A stretch of 64,000 nt of DNA from Aquisalinus luteolus (lineage in GTDB: Bacteria; Pseudomonadota; Alphaproteobacteria; Caulobacterales; Parvularculaceae): assembly GCF_009712425.2 (NCBI RefSeq), contig NZ_VCJR02000002.1:806001-870000 (forward strand), read 5' to 3'. How positions within the stretch are numbered: the first letter of the stretch is position 1; the number at the start of each line of letters is the position of its first letter. Shown here piece after piece: positions 8,675 through 16,878 of this stretch. A program made the translations under genes and the position numbers. The notes below the pieces were generated by a model. The model worked only from the letters and a program-made list of their open reading frames with translations. It had not been told where the DNA came from and ran no database searches.

Positions 8675-8718
8675 ATTGCAATGAAATTGATTGCAACCCG
8701 GCATTGCAATTGATTGCA
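8675..8718. repeat. Four copies of ATTGCA upstream of the GH43 gene
   Basis: ATTGCA occurs at 8675, 8690, 8703 and 8713 (spacings 15, 13 and 10), within two degenerate longer copies of ATTGCAAT-TGATTGCA. The cluster lies 70-115 bases before the arabinanase-like gene and reads like an operator array for an unidentified regulator. Confidence 0.4.
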
Positions 8719-8756
8719 GCCCATTGAGTCCATTTGCATACGGAGCTTACGCTAGT

Positions 8757-8779
8757 CCCATATAATATTATAATATGGG
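8757..8779. promoter_or_regulatory. AT-rich inverted repeat with two TATAAT matches before GH43
   Basis: CCCATAT (8757-8763) and ATATGGG (8773-8779) form perfect arms around an AT-only centre. TATAAT occurs at 8761-8766 and again at 8769-8774, so the palindrome probably overlaps the -10 region; no good -35 is visible. The right arm also overlaps the GGGAG ribosome-binding site. Confidence 0.45.
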
Positions 8780-8788
8780 AGATAAGAG

Positions 8789-9952
8789 ATGCCTGGTAAG
8801 CGTACCCCGTGGCTCGCCCTTCTTGCCGCGACAGCTGTCGGCCTTGCCGCCTGTGGCGGTGGTGGCGACAGTGGCAGTAGTGGAGGCTCTGGCAGCGGGT
8901 CGGGCACGCCCCCGCCCCCGCCGCCACCGCCTGATCCCGTGGCGGAAGATACTGCCCTCGATACCGTCGTCACCGGCGCGCCTGTCAATTTCGTCCACGA
9001 CCCGACAATCGTGAAAATCGGCAACCGCTATCACCTGTTCCATACCTCCAACGATGTCGACAGTGCCGGCTATATCTACTGGCGCTATTCCGATGACATG
9101 GTGAACTGGTCCTTCGCCGGGGCGATCTTCGATGAAATCCCGCCCTATGCGGTGGCGGAAGTGACCGAGACCGATGCCAATGACCCGCCGGAAGGCGTGT
9201 GGGCGCCCCATGCCATGGTCGTCGGTGACGAGCTATGGGTCTATTACTCCGTATTCGCCTATCATGAATCCAATACCGACCGGGAATCCCTGAGTGGCCT
9301 CGTGACCATCCCCATCGACCAGATCGATGTGAATGACTCCATGGCCGGCTGGACTGATCAGGGTCTGGTCATCAATGCAGAACCGCAGGACCGCTGGAGC
9401 GCCATCGACCCGCATGTGCTGGTCGATCCCAATGACGGCACCTGGTACATGACCTTCGGCAGCTACTGGTCGGGGATCGAGCTCATTGAAATTGATCCGT
9501 CCACGGGAAAACCGCCAGCAACCGCCGTGCCGGTCAACATCGCCGACAGGGGCGCACCGCCCAACGCCATCGAAGCGCCGGTGATGGTCTATCGCGACGG
9601 CTATTACTATCTGTTCGTATCCAAGGACGCCTGCTGCCAGGGCTATGACAGCACCTATAATGTCGTCGTCGGTCGATCGACCAGTCCGTATGTTGACTTT
9701 GTCGACCGCGACGGAAACCTGATGACGCAGGATGGCGGCACGACGGTCCTCGACAACAGCTCCGACCCGACCGACACCTATCGCGGCCCGGGCCATAACG
9801 ACATCTATCAGGAGGGCGATGACTGGTATATCGTCTACCATGCTTACCGTCAGGACGGCCTGCCGGAGCTGCGCATCCACACCCTGCTGTGGGACAATGA
9901 TGGCTGGCCCTATATCGATCTCGACAACGAGACGCAGCCGCCCTCGCAATAG
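8789..9952 (+). CDS. Glycoside hydrolase family 43, arabinanase-like lipoprotein
   Basis: Predicted surface or periplasmic endo-arabinanase-type enzyme cleaving alpha-1,5-arabinan. 387 residues: lipoprotein signal ending VGLAAC (Cys22), Gly/Ser then polyproline linker, then a five-bladed propeller domain from about residue 60. The three GH43 acidic residues are visible: base Asp71 in VHDPT, pKa modulator Asp207 in SAIDPHV, and acid Glu262 in NAIEAPV. The segment YYYLFVSKDACCQGYDSTYNV strongly resembles GH43 arabinanases. A terminator follows directly, so it appears monocistronic; no sugar transporter or TonB receptor is adjacent. Confidence 0.92.
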   Translation: MPGKRTPWLALLAATAVGLAACGGGGDSGSSGGSGSGSGTPPPPPPPPDPVAEDTALDTVVTGAPVNFVHDPTIVKIGNRYHLFHTSNDVDSAGYIYWRYSDDMVNWSFAGAIFDEIPPYAVAEVTETDANDPPEGVWAPHAMVVGDELWVYYSVFAYHESNTDRESLSGLVTIPIDQIDVNDSMAGWTDQGLVINAEPQDRWSAIDPHVLVDPNDGTWYMTFGSYWSGIELIEIDPSTGKPPATAVPVNIADRGAPPNAIEAPVMVYRDGYYYLFVSKDACCQGYDSTYNVVVGRSTSPYVDFVDRDGNLMTQDGGTTVLDNSSDPTDTYRGPGHNDIYQEGDDWYIVYHAYRQDGLPELRIHTLLWDNDGWPYIDLDNETQPPSQ

Positions 9953-9974
9953 GACCGACTACAGGTCCAGCCAG

Positions 9975-10003
9975 CGCCCCGCCCTGAACCGGCGGGGCGT
10001 TTC
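9975..10003 (+). terminator. Rho-independent terminator after GH43
   Basis: 9-bp perfect stem CGCCCCGCC / GGCGGGGCG (9975-9983 and 9991-9999) with a seven-base loop, followed by a short T-rich stretch (TTTCGTGTTT). Confidence 0.8.
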
Positions 10004-10077
10004 GTGTTTGAACGGGCATTTTGCCGAGCCACAAAACTTTGCTTGCCCATCAGGGTAACCCGTCGCTATCTGGCGCG

Positions 10078-11346
10078 ATGGAAGATACTCAGAACCAGAA
10101 CCAGCCAGATGACCAGGCGGAGAAGCCGGTATCGCACCAGTTCATTGCGTTCCGCTATCCGGCCTTTGTGCTGTACTGGGCGGCGCGGTTCCTGGCCAGT
10201 TTCGCGGTACAGATCCTGTCTGTCTCCGTCGCATGGCAGGTCTATGACCTGACGCGAAATCCGGCCGATCTCGGCATCATCGGCCTCGTGCAATTCCTGC
10301 CGCTACTCTTGCTGGTCTTCATCACCGGTGCAGTGGCGGACACTGTCGGGCGGCGCAAGGTGATGGGCGCGTCCATCGCGCTGGAGCTTCTCTGCGCCGG
10401 GGCCATCCTCTATTTTTCCGTAACCGGACTGTCCGGCCCTGTGCCGATCTTCGTTGCGCTGACCGGCATCGGCATCGCGCGGGCGTTCTTTGGGCCGGCG
10501 GCCCAGTCGCTGGTCGTCAACCTCGTGCCGAAATCCGTCTTCCCCAATGCGGTCGCGTGGAACTCCTCCTCCTGGCAGGTCGCCAGCATTGGCGGGCCGG
10601 TCGGCGGTGGGCTGCTATACGGGGTCGGCGCGCCGGTTGCCTATGGCGTCGCTGTGGGGATGCTGGCCGTCGCATTCATGCTTGTGCTGATGATCCCCAA
10701 GCCGCCCGCCCGCGAGACGGGAAAGAAGGTCACGATTTCCTCGCTCTTTGACGGGCTGCGGTTCATCCGCAAGGAGCGGGTCGTGCTGGGCGCGATCACG
10801 CTCGACCTGTTCGCCGTGCTGCTTGGCGGCGCGGTGGCGCTGCTGCCCGTCTATGCGCGGGACATCTTGCATATGGGGCCGTGGGGCCTCGGCCTGTTGC
10901 GGGCAGCCCCCGGCATCGGCGCTGTCATTGTCGCGGCGTTCCTCGCGGCAAAGCCTGTGCGCGACCATGCGGGCAAGTGGCTGCTCTTTTACGTTGCCCT
11001 GTTCGGTGTCTTCACTGTCCTGTTTGGCCTGTCGACCATCACCTGGCTGTCCATCGTCGCGCTGGCGCTGATCGGCGGGGCGGACATGGTGTCGGTCTAT
11101 ATCCGCGAGACGCTGCTGCAGCTATGGACCCCGGACGAGGTGAGGGGCCGCGTCAACGCCGTCAACATGGTCTTCCTCGGCGCGTCGAACGAGCTCGGTG
11201 AATTCCGCGCCGGGTTCATGGCGGCGTGGATCGGCGCCGTGCCCGCCGTCATCTTCGGCGGTGTCGGCGCGGTCGCGGTCGCCGGGCTGGCATGGGTCGT
11301 GTTCCCGGAGCTGAGGGATGCGAAATCGCTGGTGAAGACGGAGTAG
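10078..11346 (+). CDS. MFS transporter, EntS-like exporter family
   Basis: Integral inner-membrane major facilitator, 422 residues with about 12 hydrophobic segments and a soluble N-terminal tail rich in Gln/Asp. The loop 2-3 signature is visible as GAVADTVGRRKVMG, and the N-terminal half (YWAARFLASFAVQILSVSVAWQVYDLT) resembles the EntS/MFS_3 group of siderophore and drug exporters. I start at the ATG at 10078; an in-frame TTG at 10021 lies closer to the previous terminator. The substrate cannot be inferred; the Fur-controlled gene 0.9 kb downstream is only weak contextual support for iron. Confidence 0.87.
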   Translation: MEDTQNQNQPDDQAEKPVSHQFIAFRYPAFVLYWAARFLASFAVQILSVSVAWQVYDLTRNPADLGIIGLVQFLPLLLLVFITGAVADTVGRRKVMGASIALELLCAGAILYFSVTGLSGPVPIFVALTGIGIARAFFGPAAQSLVVNLVPKSVFPNAVAWNSSSWQVASIGGPVGGGLLYGVGAPVAYGVAVGMLAVAFMLVLMIPKPPARETGKKVTISSLFDGLRFIRKERVVLGAITLDLFAVLLGGAVALLPVYARDILHMGPWGLGLLRAAPGIGAVIVAAFLAAKPVRDHAGKWLLFYVALFGVFTVLFGLSTITWLSIVALALIGGADMVSVYIRETLLQLWTPDEVRGRVNAVNMVFLGASNELGEFRAGFMAAWIGAVPAVIFGGVGAVAVAGLAWVVFPELRDAKSLVKTE

Positions 11347-11412
11347 GGGCGGTTTGTAATTATGGCCGTGGACTGCTCTTATCATACCACTCTTTTTCTC
11401 GGCGAGCAGCGT

Positions 11413-11494
11413 TGCCTCAAGTCCTTAAGCCGTCAAGGCCGGCTTCGCCGCCGCGTAGCGGGTATGCGCCTTGACGGCTTAAGGACTTGAGGCA
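11413..11494. repeat. Large perfect inverted repeat, 27-bp arms
   Basis: Arms at 11413-11439 and 11468-11494 are perfectly complementary over 27 bases and contain CTTAAG. The 28-base centre carries a small nested hairpin, CGGC-TTC-GCCG. It begins about 65 bases after the MFS stop. There is no T tract after either arm, so it is not an ordinary terminator. It could be a REP/palindromic mobile repeat or a long RNA hairpin protecting the 3' end of the MFS transcript. Confidence 0.85.
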
Positions 11495-11596
11495 CAATCG
11501 CAGCCGAAAGATGAATGGAGCGGTTTCACCGTTCACGGTGCAACTTGGCACGGCCCCGCCATTGCCACAATTCTGCACAATCACCATTTAATAATT

Positions 11597-11920
11597 ATGT
11601 GGGTGACGATTTCAATTTCGCTATTCGCAGCTTTTTGGCTGTACGGGCTGATCTCGTCTGTCCTGACGGGATTGTTCTGGCTTTTCTTCCCCAAGCGTCA
11701 CGCTCTTGCCCATAGCCGCATGCATTGGATCGGCATTGGATGGCGGACCGATCGTGGGGAAGGATTTTCGTCATTGCCGGCCAGTGTCAGGGCCTACGTC
11801 CAGACAATACACTGGGTACAATTATTCTGGGCAGTTGTGTGGGCGGTGTTCTTTATTGCTGCAACCTGTACGTTTCTAACAACGGGTACCGCTGAGCTCT
11901 TTACTTCACGTTCCGCCTGA
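11597..11920 (+). CDS. Small membrane protein, function unknown
   Basis: 107 residues with a hydrophobic N-terminal segment (about residues 3-30, FAAFWLYGLISSVLTGLFWLFF) and a second near 72-95 (VQLFWAVVWAVFFIAATCTFL), with a charged loop between them: a two-helix membrane protein. No good ribosome-binding site is visible before the ATG at 11597, and I recognise no family, so it may be spurious. It ends 16 bases before the convergent DUF2218 gene. Confidence 0.45.
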   Translation: MWVTISISLFAAFWLYGLISSVLTGLFWLFFPKRHALAHSRMHWIGIGWRTDRGEGFSSLPASVRAYVQTIHWVQLFWAVVWAVFFIAATCTFLTTGTAELFTSRSA

Positions 11921-11936
11921 TCCGTAAGCGGAACTC

Positions 11937-12227
11937 TTATTCCAGGTTCTGGTCCCAGACATACACAAGACCGCCTTCCCGTGCGGCGAAGCGGTCGATG
12001 TGCTGGACGACGACGTCTTTCAATTTGTCGGCGCTGTCGTCATTTTCAGGCTCAAGCGAGATGTATAACGCCGCGTCCCCGGCCTGAAGAAAGACCTCGC
12101 CGATCGGGAGTTTTATCGTCGATTGTTCCGGCGTGAAGTCGACATGGAACTTATGGCCCCAGTGTTTGCTAAGCTGCTGCAGATAGCGGCTTGCTTTGTC
12201 AGTCTGTGCGGTCGCTTTCAGGGTCAT
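11937..12227 (-). CDS. DUF2218 family protein, Fur-controlled
   Basis: 96-residue soluble protein matching the DUF2218 pattern (ASRYLQQLSKHWGHKFHVDF at the start, LKDVVVQHIDRFAAREG near the end). The start is the ATG at 12227 preceded by GAAGGA; the frame could be extended only to a TTG two codons upstream. DUF2218 genes often sit beside siderophore or iron-uptake genes, and here a near-perfect Fur box lies 43-61 bases upstream. The biochemical function is unknown. Iron-responsive expression is the best-supported statement. Confidence 0.85.
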   Translation of the reverse strand: MTLKATAQTDKASRYLQQLSKHWGHKFHVDFTPEQSTIKLPIGEVFLQAGDAALYISLEPENDDSADKLKDVVVQHIDRFAAREGGLVYVWDQNLE

Positions 12228-12262
12228 GGTCAAATCCTTCTATGTTGCAGGACTCGATATAA

Positions 12263-12295
12263 ACAATCTGATAATGATTTGCATTATCAGATTGT
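12263..12295 (-). promoter_or_regulatory. Fur box
   Basis: 14-bp perfect inverted arms (12263-12276 with 12282-12295) separated by five bases. The core GATAATGATTTGCATTATC (12270-12288) matches the classical 19-bp Fur consensus at 16 of 19 positions; only the three central bases differ. It sits just upstream of the DUF2218 gene. Confidence 0.85.
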
Positions 12296-12360
12296 GGTTT
12301 TTTCGGCAACAGTGTTTTGCAGGCCGCATCTAACTGAAAGAACTCAGTGGAAGCAGCCCT

Positions 12361-13527
<1,167 letters not shown>

Positions 13528-13549
13528 TCACAAGCCGGGAGGGCATAGT

Positions 13550-13602
13550 GAGTCCCCGGGAGTCCCCGGTCAAGAGGTGATCTGAAATTAATGAGCAGAG
13601 TC
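13550..13602 (-). promoter_or_regulatory. Cluster of three GANTC sites upstream of ccrM
   Basis: GAGTC occurs at 13550-13554, 13560-13564 (inside a tandem 10-bp repeat GAGTCCCCGG) and 13598-13602, about 26-78 bases upstream of the ccrM start. A further element, GGTTAAC repeated with a 3-base gap, lies at 13608-13624. In Caulobacter, GANTC sites in the ccrM leader mediate methylation-dependent control. Confidence 0.55.
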
Positions 13603-13637
13603 AATGCGTTAACCAAGGTTAACCGGGCTCTAAGCCC

Positions 13638-14306
13638 TTATTTCACCGGGACAAAATCGTATAATTCGATGGTATATCGCTGCGAAAAATTTTTGAACAT
13701 CATGCTGCCGGTTGTATCATTATGAAAGCGGTTGATCACCGCCGGACCGTCATCAAGGACGGTGTAGGCCTGTTCCAGCACCATTGTATCGATCCGGGCG
13801 ACAGGAACGGGCTTGAAAGGTTTGTCGGCCTTCATGGAGAAGCGAGAGATCTTGCCGGTCTCGCTGTCGAGGACAAGCGTCGGGTTTACGGCATCCTGCA
13901 TCTTCTCCCCCATTTCACCATCCTCGTTAACGAGGGTGACCGCATAGACAAGCTCGCTTCCCGTGTCCTCTGTCAGCACCGCAGAGGAAATCTTTCCGGC
14001 CATTTCATGATAGGTGATCTTGCCCGGCGCGGACAGTCTTGCCTGCATGTCTTCGATGACGGTGCGCCCGGATTTATCAAGGTCGGCCAGATCGCCTTCC
14101 ATGATAATCCAGTCTTCATTCTGTGCGTCATATCGCATCACAAGCACGCCCTCGTCAGAGGTTGCGCGCATGGAGAAGGAGGCACGGAAGTCCGCATACT
14201 GAGCGGCCTCGTCAAACGCCGCTGTCAGCGGCGCGGGCAGGTCAGCCGCCCGGGCGGAAGACAACAAAACGGTCAGGGTTATTAGGGCCGTCAAGATACG
14301 CGACAT
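13638..14306 (-). CDS. Secreted protein of unknown function
   Basis: 222 residues with a cleavable signal peptide (SRILTALITLTVLLSSARA-A) and a mature domain of alternating beta-like segments (GVLVMRYDAQNEDWIIMEGD, GKITYHEMAGKISSAVL). The ATG at 14306 has GAGGA nine bases upstream. The plan of a periplasmic beta-sheet protein that reports a per-residue load is loosely LolA-like, but I see no diagnostic motif and do not assign a family. It sits between ccrM and rnhB, which are usually adjacent in alphaproteobacteria, so it may be a lineage-specific insertion. Confidence 0.75.
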   Translation of the reverse strand: MSRILTALITLTVLLSSARAADLPAPLTAAFDEAAQYADFRASFSMRATSDEGVLVMRYDAQNEDWIIMEGDLADLDKSGRTVIEDMQARLSAPGKITYHEMAGKISSAVLTEDTGSELVYAVTLVNEDGEMGEKMQDAVNPTLVLDSETGKISRFSMKADKPFKPVPVARIDTMVLEQAYTVLDDGPAVINRFHNDTTGSMMFKNFSQRYTIELYDFVPVK

Positions 14307-14374
14307 GGCAGTTTTTCCTCGATCCACGCTGGAGGCTAGAGGATAAATGCCGGAGTGGAACAGTTAAAAGCCGG

Positions 14375-15034
14375 TCAGGCAGCGGGCTGCAGGCTGAGCG
14401 GCAGGGCAAACTCGCTGCGCTCCTCAAGGCAGGCTCGCACGGGCGCGAAGGAGCGGCGGTGATGAGGGGTGACGCCGTGGCGTTCCAGCCCGGCGCGGTG
14501 GACCGGCGCGCAATAGCCCTTGTTCGATTCCCAGCCATACCACGGCCAGGCGCGGGCAAGCTCCAGCATCATCCGGTCGCGGGTGACCTTGGCGATGATC
14601 GAGGCGGCGGCGATGGACAAAGATTTCGCGTCGCCCTTGATCACAGTATAAGCCGGGCAAGCGAGCTTCGGCTTCATGTTGCCGTCGACGATGGCCGTGG
14701 TCGGCGGCACGGGCAGTGTTGCGGCGGCGCGGGCCATGGCCAGCATGGTCGCCTGAGCGATGTTGATCCGGTCGATCTCTTCTACAGTGGCGATGCCGAC
14801 GCCGATGCGGGCTGTCTTCCACAGCGCGTGGGCCAGCTCCGTTCGGCGGGTGGGGCTGAGCATCTTGGAATCGCAGATGCCGGCGGGGGTGCAATCCGGG
14901 TTCAGGATCACGGCGGCGGCAACCACCGGCCCGGCCCACGGGCCGCGGCCTGCCTCGTCGATGCCGCAGACGAGACCGGGCAGTTTTCGCTCGATATCGA
15001 AGGTCGGCCTGATTTTCGGCGCGCGTTCAGCCAC
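14375..15034 (-). CDS. rnhB: Ribonuclease HII
   Basis: Cleaves the RNA strand of RNA-DNA hybrids and single ribonucleotides in DNA. 219 residues; the acidic active site begins with Asp26-Glu27 in GIDEAGRGPWAGPVVAAAV. Further motifs are DSKMLS, AIVDGN, and GDAKSLSIAAASIIAKVTRDR. The start appears to be a GTG at 15034, with AAGGGG upstream. Pairing with ccrM on the same strand is a conserved alphaproteobacterial arrangement. Confidence 0.95.
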   Translation of the reverse strand: MAERAPKIRPTFDIERKLPGLVCGIDEAGRGPWAGPVVAAAVILNPDCTPAGICDSKMLSPTRRTELAHALWKTARIGVGIATVEEIDRINIAQATMLAMARAAATLPVPPTTAIVDGNMKPKLACPAYTVIKGDAKSLSIAAASIIAKVTRDRMMLELARAWPWYGWESNKGYCAPVHRAGLERHGVTPHHRRSFAPVRACLEERSEFALPLSLQPAA

Positions 15035-15058
15035 TCCGGTGCCCCTTGAAGAATATGG

Positions 15059-15073
15059 TTAACGAAAGATTAC
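15059..15073 (-). promoter_or_regulatory. Near-consensus CtrA-type site before rnhB
   Basis: On the minus strand the site reads GTAA-TCTTTCG-TTAAC followed by CAT, one mismatch from TTAA-N7-TTAAC, and it contains the half-site TTAACCAT. It is 25-39 bases before the rnhB start, so it could drive the rnhB-ccrM region. Confidence 0.35.
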
Positions 15074-15181
15074 CAGCCCGATTCTGGCCTGAAAGCAAAA
15101 GAACAGGAAGCTGACAGGGTGTCGCTGTGGAAAAGTTGCTGCGTTGACGCTGACAGCACGAAGCGGGAATAACTGGATTTA

Positions 15182-15226
15182 TGTCAGGTAGTCTTGACAT
15201 TACCGTTTGTCAGGTATATATGACAT
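15182..15226 (+). promoter_or_regulatory. Sigma-70-like promoter overlapped by two operator repeats
   Basis: TTGACA (15194-15199), a 17-base spacer, then TATATG (15217-15222) form a good housekeeping promoter for the hydrolase-membrane protein-XRE operon. Two near-identical 19-base elements overlap it: TGTCAGGTAGTCTTGACAT (15182-15200) and TGTCAGGTATATATGACAT (15208-15226). Each is a TGTCA-N8-TGACA palindrome, and they start 26 bases apart. One covers the -35, the other the -10, as expected for repression by the operon's XRE protein. Confidence 0.75.
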
Positions 15227-15258
15227 ACTGTCGATAGAACAGGACAGGAGATTTTGTC

Positions 15259-16158
15259 ATGAAATGGTGCGGGAAAATGAATGCGGGCGTGGTCATCGCC
15301 CTGGTCGTGGCGATCGTCACGGCCTTGCACTCCGCTGGCGTATGGGCAGCGGAGCCGGAGGCGAAGCGCGTCAGCATCGAGACGGCGGGTGAAGGCGAGG
15401 TTGTGTATTTCCTGCCGGGGCTGATGTCGTCCCCGGATGTTTTCGATGAGGCCGTCGCGACTGTTGGAGACATAGCGGCCAAAAAGGTCAGATTTGCCGG
15501 GATGGCTGGCACGCCGCCGGTTGCCGAGCCATCGCCTTATATCGCCCCGGCGGTCGAGGCGCTGGCTGGCGAGATCGCGGCGCGGGATGCCGGGCAGGTG
15601 AGGCTTGTCGGTCATTCCATGGGCGGTCTGGTCGCGCTATTGCTGGCGGCGGAGCATCCGGAGCTTGTCCACAGCGTGCTGGTAGTCGATTCCGTGCCCT
15701 TCCTGCCGGCGCTGTTCCAGCCCGGGATCAGTGCGGACGCTGCCGCCCAGCAGGGCGCCGTGATGGCGATGCAGATGAAGAATGCGACGCCAGAGCAATT
15801 TGCGGGGTTTGTCGCTTCCGGATTGAACAGGCAGGCGTCGGGTGAGGCTGATCGTCAGATGATCCTCGAGGCGGCAAAGGCTTCCGATCAGGCAAGTGCT
15901 GCGGCCGTGACCGGCGAGATGCTGTCGACCGATTACAGCGCAGAGCTGGCGGGGCTTGCCGTGCCGGTGACAGTGCTGGTGCCCCATCATGCCGGCATCG
16001 GCGTCAGCGAGGAAGCGCTGCTCGGTGTCTATCAAGGGCAGTATGCGGGGCTGGAAAACGTGACGTTCATCGTCGTTCCCGACTCGCGCCACTTTATCAT
16101 GCTTGATCAGCCGGACGCGTTTGCCGAGGCGCTGCAGGACTTTATCGAAGGGGAATGA
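15259..16158 (+). CDS. Secreted alpha/beta hydrolase
   Basis: 299 residues with an N-terminal hydrophobic segment and a likely cleavage site near VWAAEPEA, then an alpha/beta-hydrolase fold. The nucleophile elbow is GHS120MGG, and a catalytic His candidate lies in PDSRHFIMLD near residue 280. The substrate cannot be told from sequence. AGGAG lies eight bases before the ATG at 15259. It is the first gene of a three-gene operon: the next gene starts two bases after this stop and the regulator follows, so all three respond to the same operator. Confidence 0.85.
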   Translation: MKWCGKMNAGVVIALVVAIVTALHSAGVWAAEPEAKRVSIETAGEGEVVYFLPGLMSSPDVFDEAVATVGDIAAKKVRFAGMAGTPPVAEPSPYIAPAVEALAGEIAARDAGQVRLVGHSMGGLVALLLAAEHPELVHSVLVVDSVPFLPALFQPGISADAAAQQGAVMAMQMKNATPEQFAGFVASGLNRQASGEADRQMILEAAKASDQASAAAVTGEMLSTDYSAELAGLAVPVTVLVPHHAGIGVSEEALLGVYQGQYAGLENVTFIVVPDSRHFIMLDQPDAFAEALQDFIEGE

Positions 16159-16159
16159 G

Positions 16160-16543
16160 ATGAAAAAGGAAGCCACGAAATATTCCATCCGTATGCTGGC
16201 GATCTTCGCTTTCTACACGGTCTCGGTTTTCGGCATCAATTTGCTGCCAGCCGAGGAGATGGCGCCATGGATGCGGATTGCCGTGTCGATGATCCCGGTC
16301 ATCCCCGCCATCGTGATGATCTTCGTCATCCTCGATTTTGTGCGGTCGATGGACGAGGTGCAGCAGCGCATCATCAATGAAAGCTGCCTCGTATCGCTCG
16401 TTCTCGTCGGGCTTGCCAGCTTTTCCTATGGCTTCCTTGAGGGGGCGATCGACGTGCCGCCAATCTCCATGATCTGGGTGTTTCCGGCCCTGATCGGCAC
16501 AGCCGGCATCGCGCAGATTTTCGTGCGCATGCGGTATATGTGA
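16160..16543 (+). CDS. Multi-spanning membrane protein paired with XRE regulator
   Basis: 127 residues with about four hydrophobic segments (MLAIFAFYTVSVFGINLL; MIPVIPAIVMIFVILDFV; LVSLVLVGLASFSYGFL; ISMIWVFPALIGTAGIAQIFV) and a conserved-looking cytoplasmic loop RSMDEVQQRIINES. The ATG at 16160 almost touches the hydrolase stop, indicating translational coupling. Small membrane proteins of this shape are often encoded next to short XRE regulators in proteobacteria; the function is unknown. Confidence 0.8.
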   Translation: MKKEATKYSIRMLAIFAFYTVSVFGINLLPAEEMAPWMRIAVSMIPVIPAIVMIFVILDFVRSMDEVQQRIINESCLVSLVLVGLASFSYGFLEGAIDVPPISMIWVFPALIGTAGIAQIFVRMRYM

Positions 16544-16553
16544 GGGCGGGCCG

Positions 16554-16769
16554 ATGGAAAACCGAATGCGCGTGATGCGCGCCGAGAGACGATGGAGCCA
16601 GGAAGCGCTGGGCGAGCGGGTCGGCGTTTCCCGCCAGGCGATCAACGCGGTGGAAACAGGCAAGCACGACCCGTCCCTGATGCTGGCGTTCAAGATCGCC
16701 ATGGCCTTTGGCTGCCGTATCGAGGAAGTGTTCGATCCGCAGCTGGGGGAAGAGAAAGCGGCAGAGTAA
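16554..16769 (+). CDS. Short XRE-family transcriptional regulator
   Basis: 71 residues made almost entirely of one helix-turn-helix domain: MRVMRAERRWSQEALGERVG then SRQAINAVETGKHDPSLMLAFKIA, with the recognition helix around VSRQAINAVE. There is no ligand domain. It ends the hydrolase-membrane protein operon, 10 bases after the previous stop, and is followed at once by a strong terminator. The paired palindromes over the operon promoter are the obvious candidates for its binding sites, making it an autorepressor. Confidence 0.92.
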   Translation: MENRMRVMRAERRWSQEALGERVGVSRQAINAVETGKHDPSLMLAFKIAMAFGCRIEEVFDPQLGEEKAAE

Positions 16770-16774
16770 ATGGC

Positions 16775-16811
16775 GGGCGTGCAAGGCCTGAAGTTCCTTG
16801 CACGCCCTTTT
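16775..16811 (+). terminator. Rho-independent terminator of the XRE operon
   Basis: 12-bp perfect stem GGGCGTGCAAGG / CCTTGCACGCCC (16775-16786 and 16796-16807), nine-base loop, then TTTT. It starts five bases after the regulator stop. Confidence 0.92.
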
Positions 16812-16878
16812 AGACAGGCTGGCTAAACCTTTCGCTCGAACAAGAAGGTCAAGTTGCTGTCATAATCTCTCATCACAC

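Noticed and set aside
13609-13622. TTAA-N6-TTAA downstream of the ccrM upstream region as a full CtrA site
   Set aside because: The spacer is six bases, not seven. It may hold half-sites but is not called as a CtrA box.
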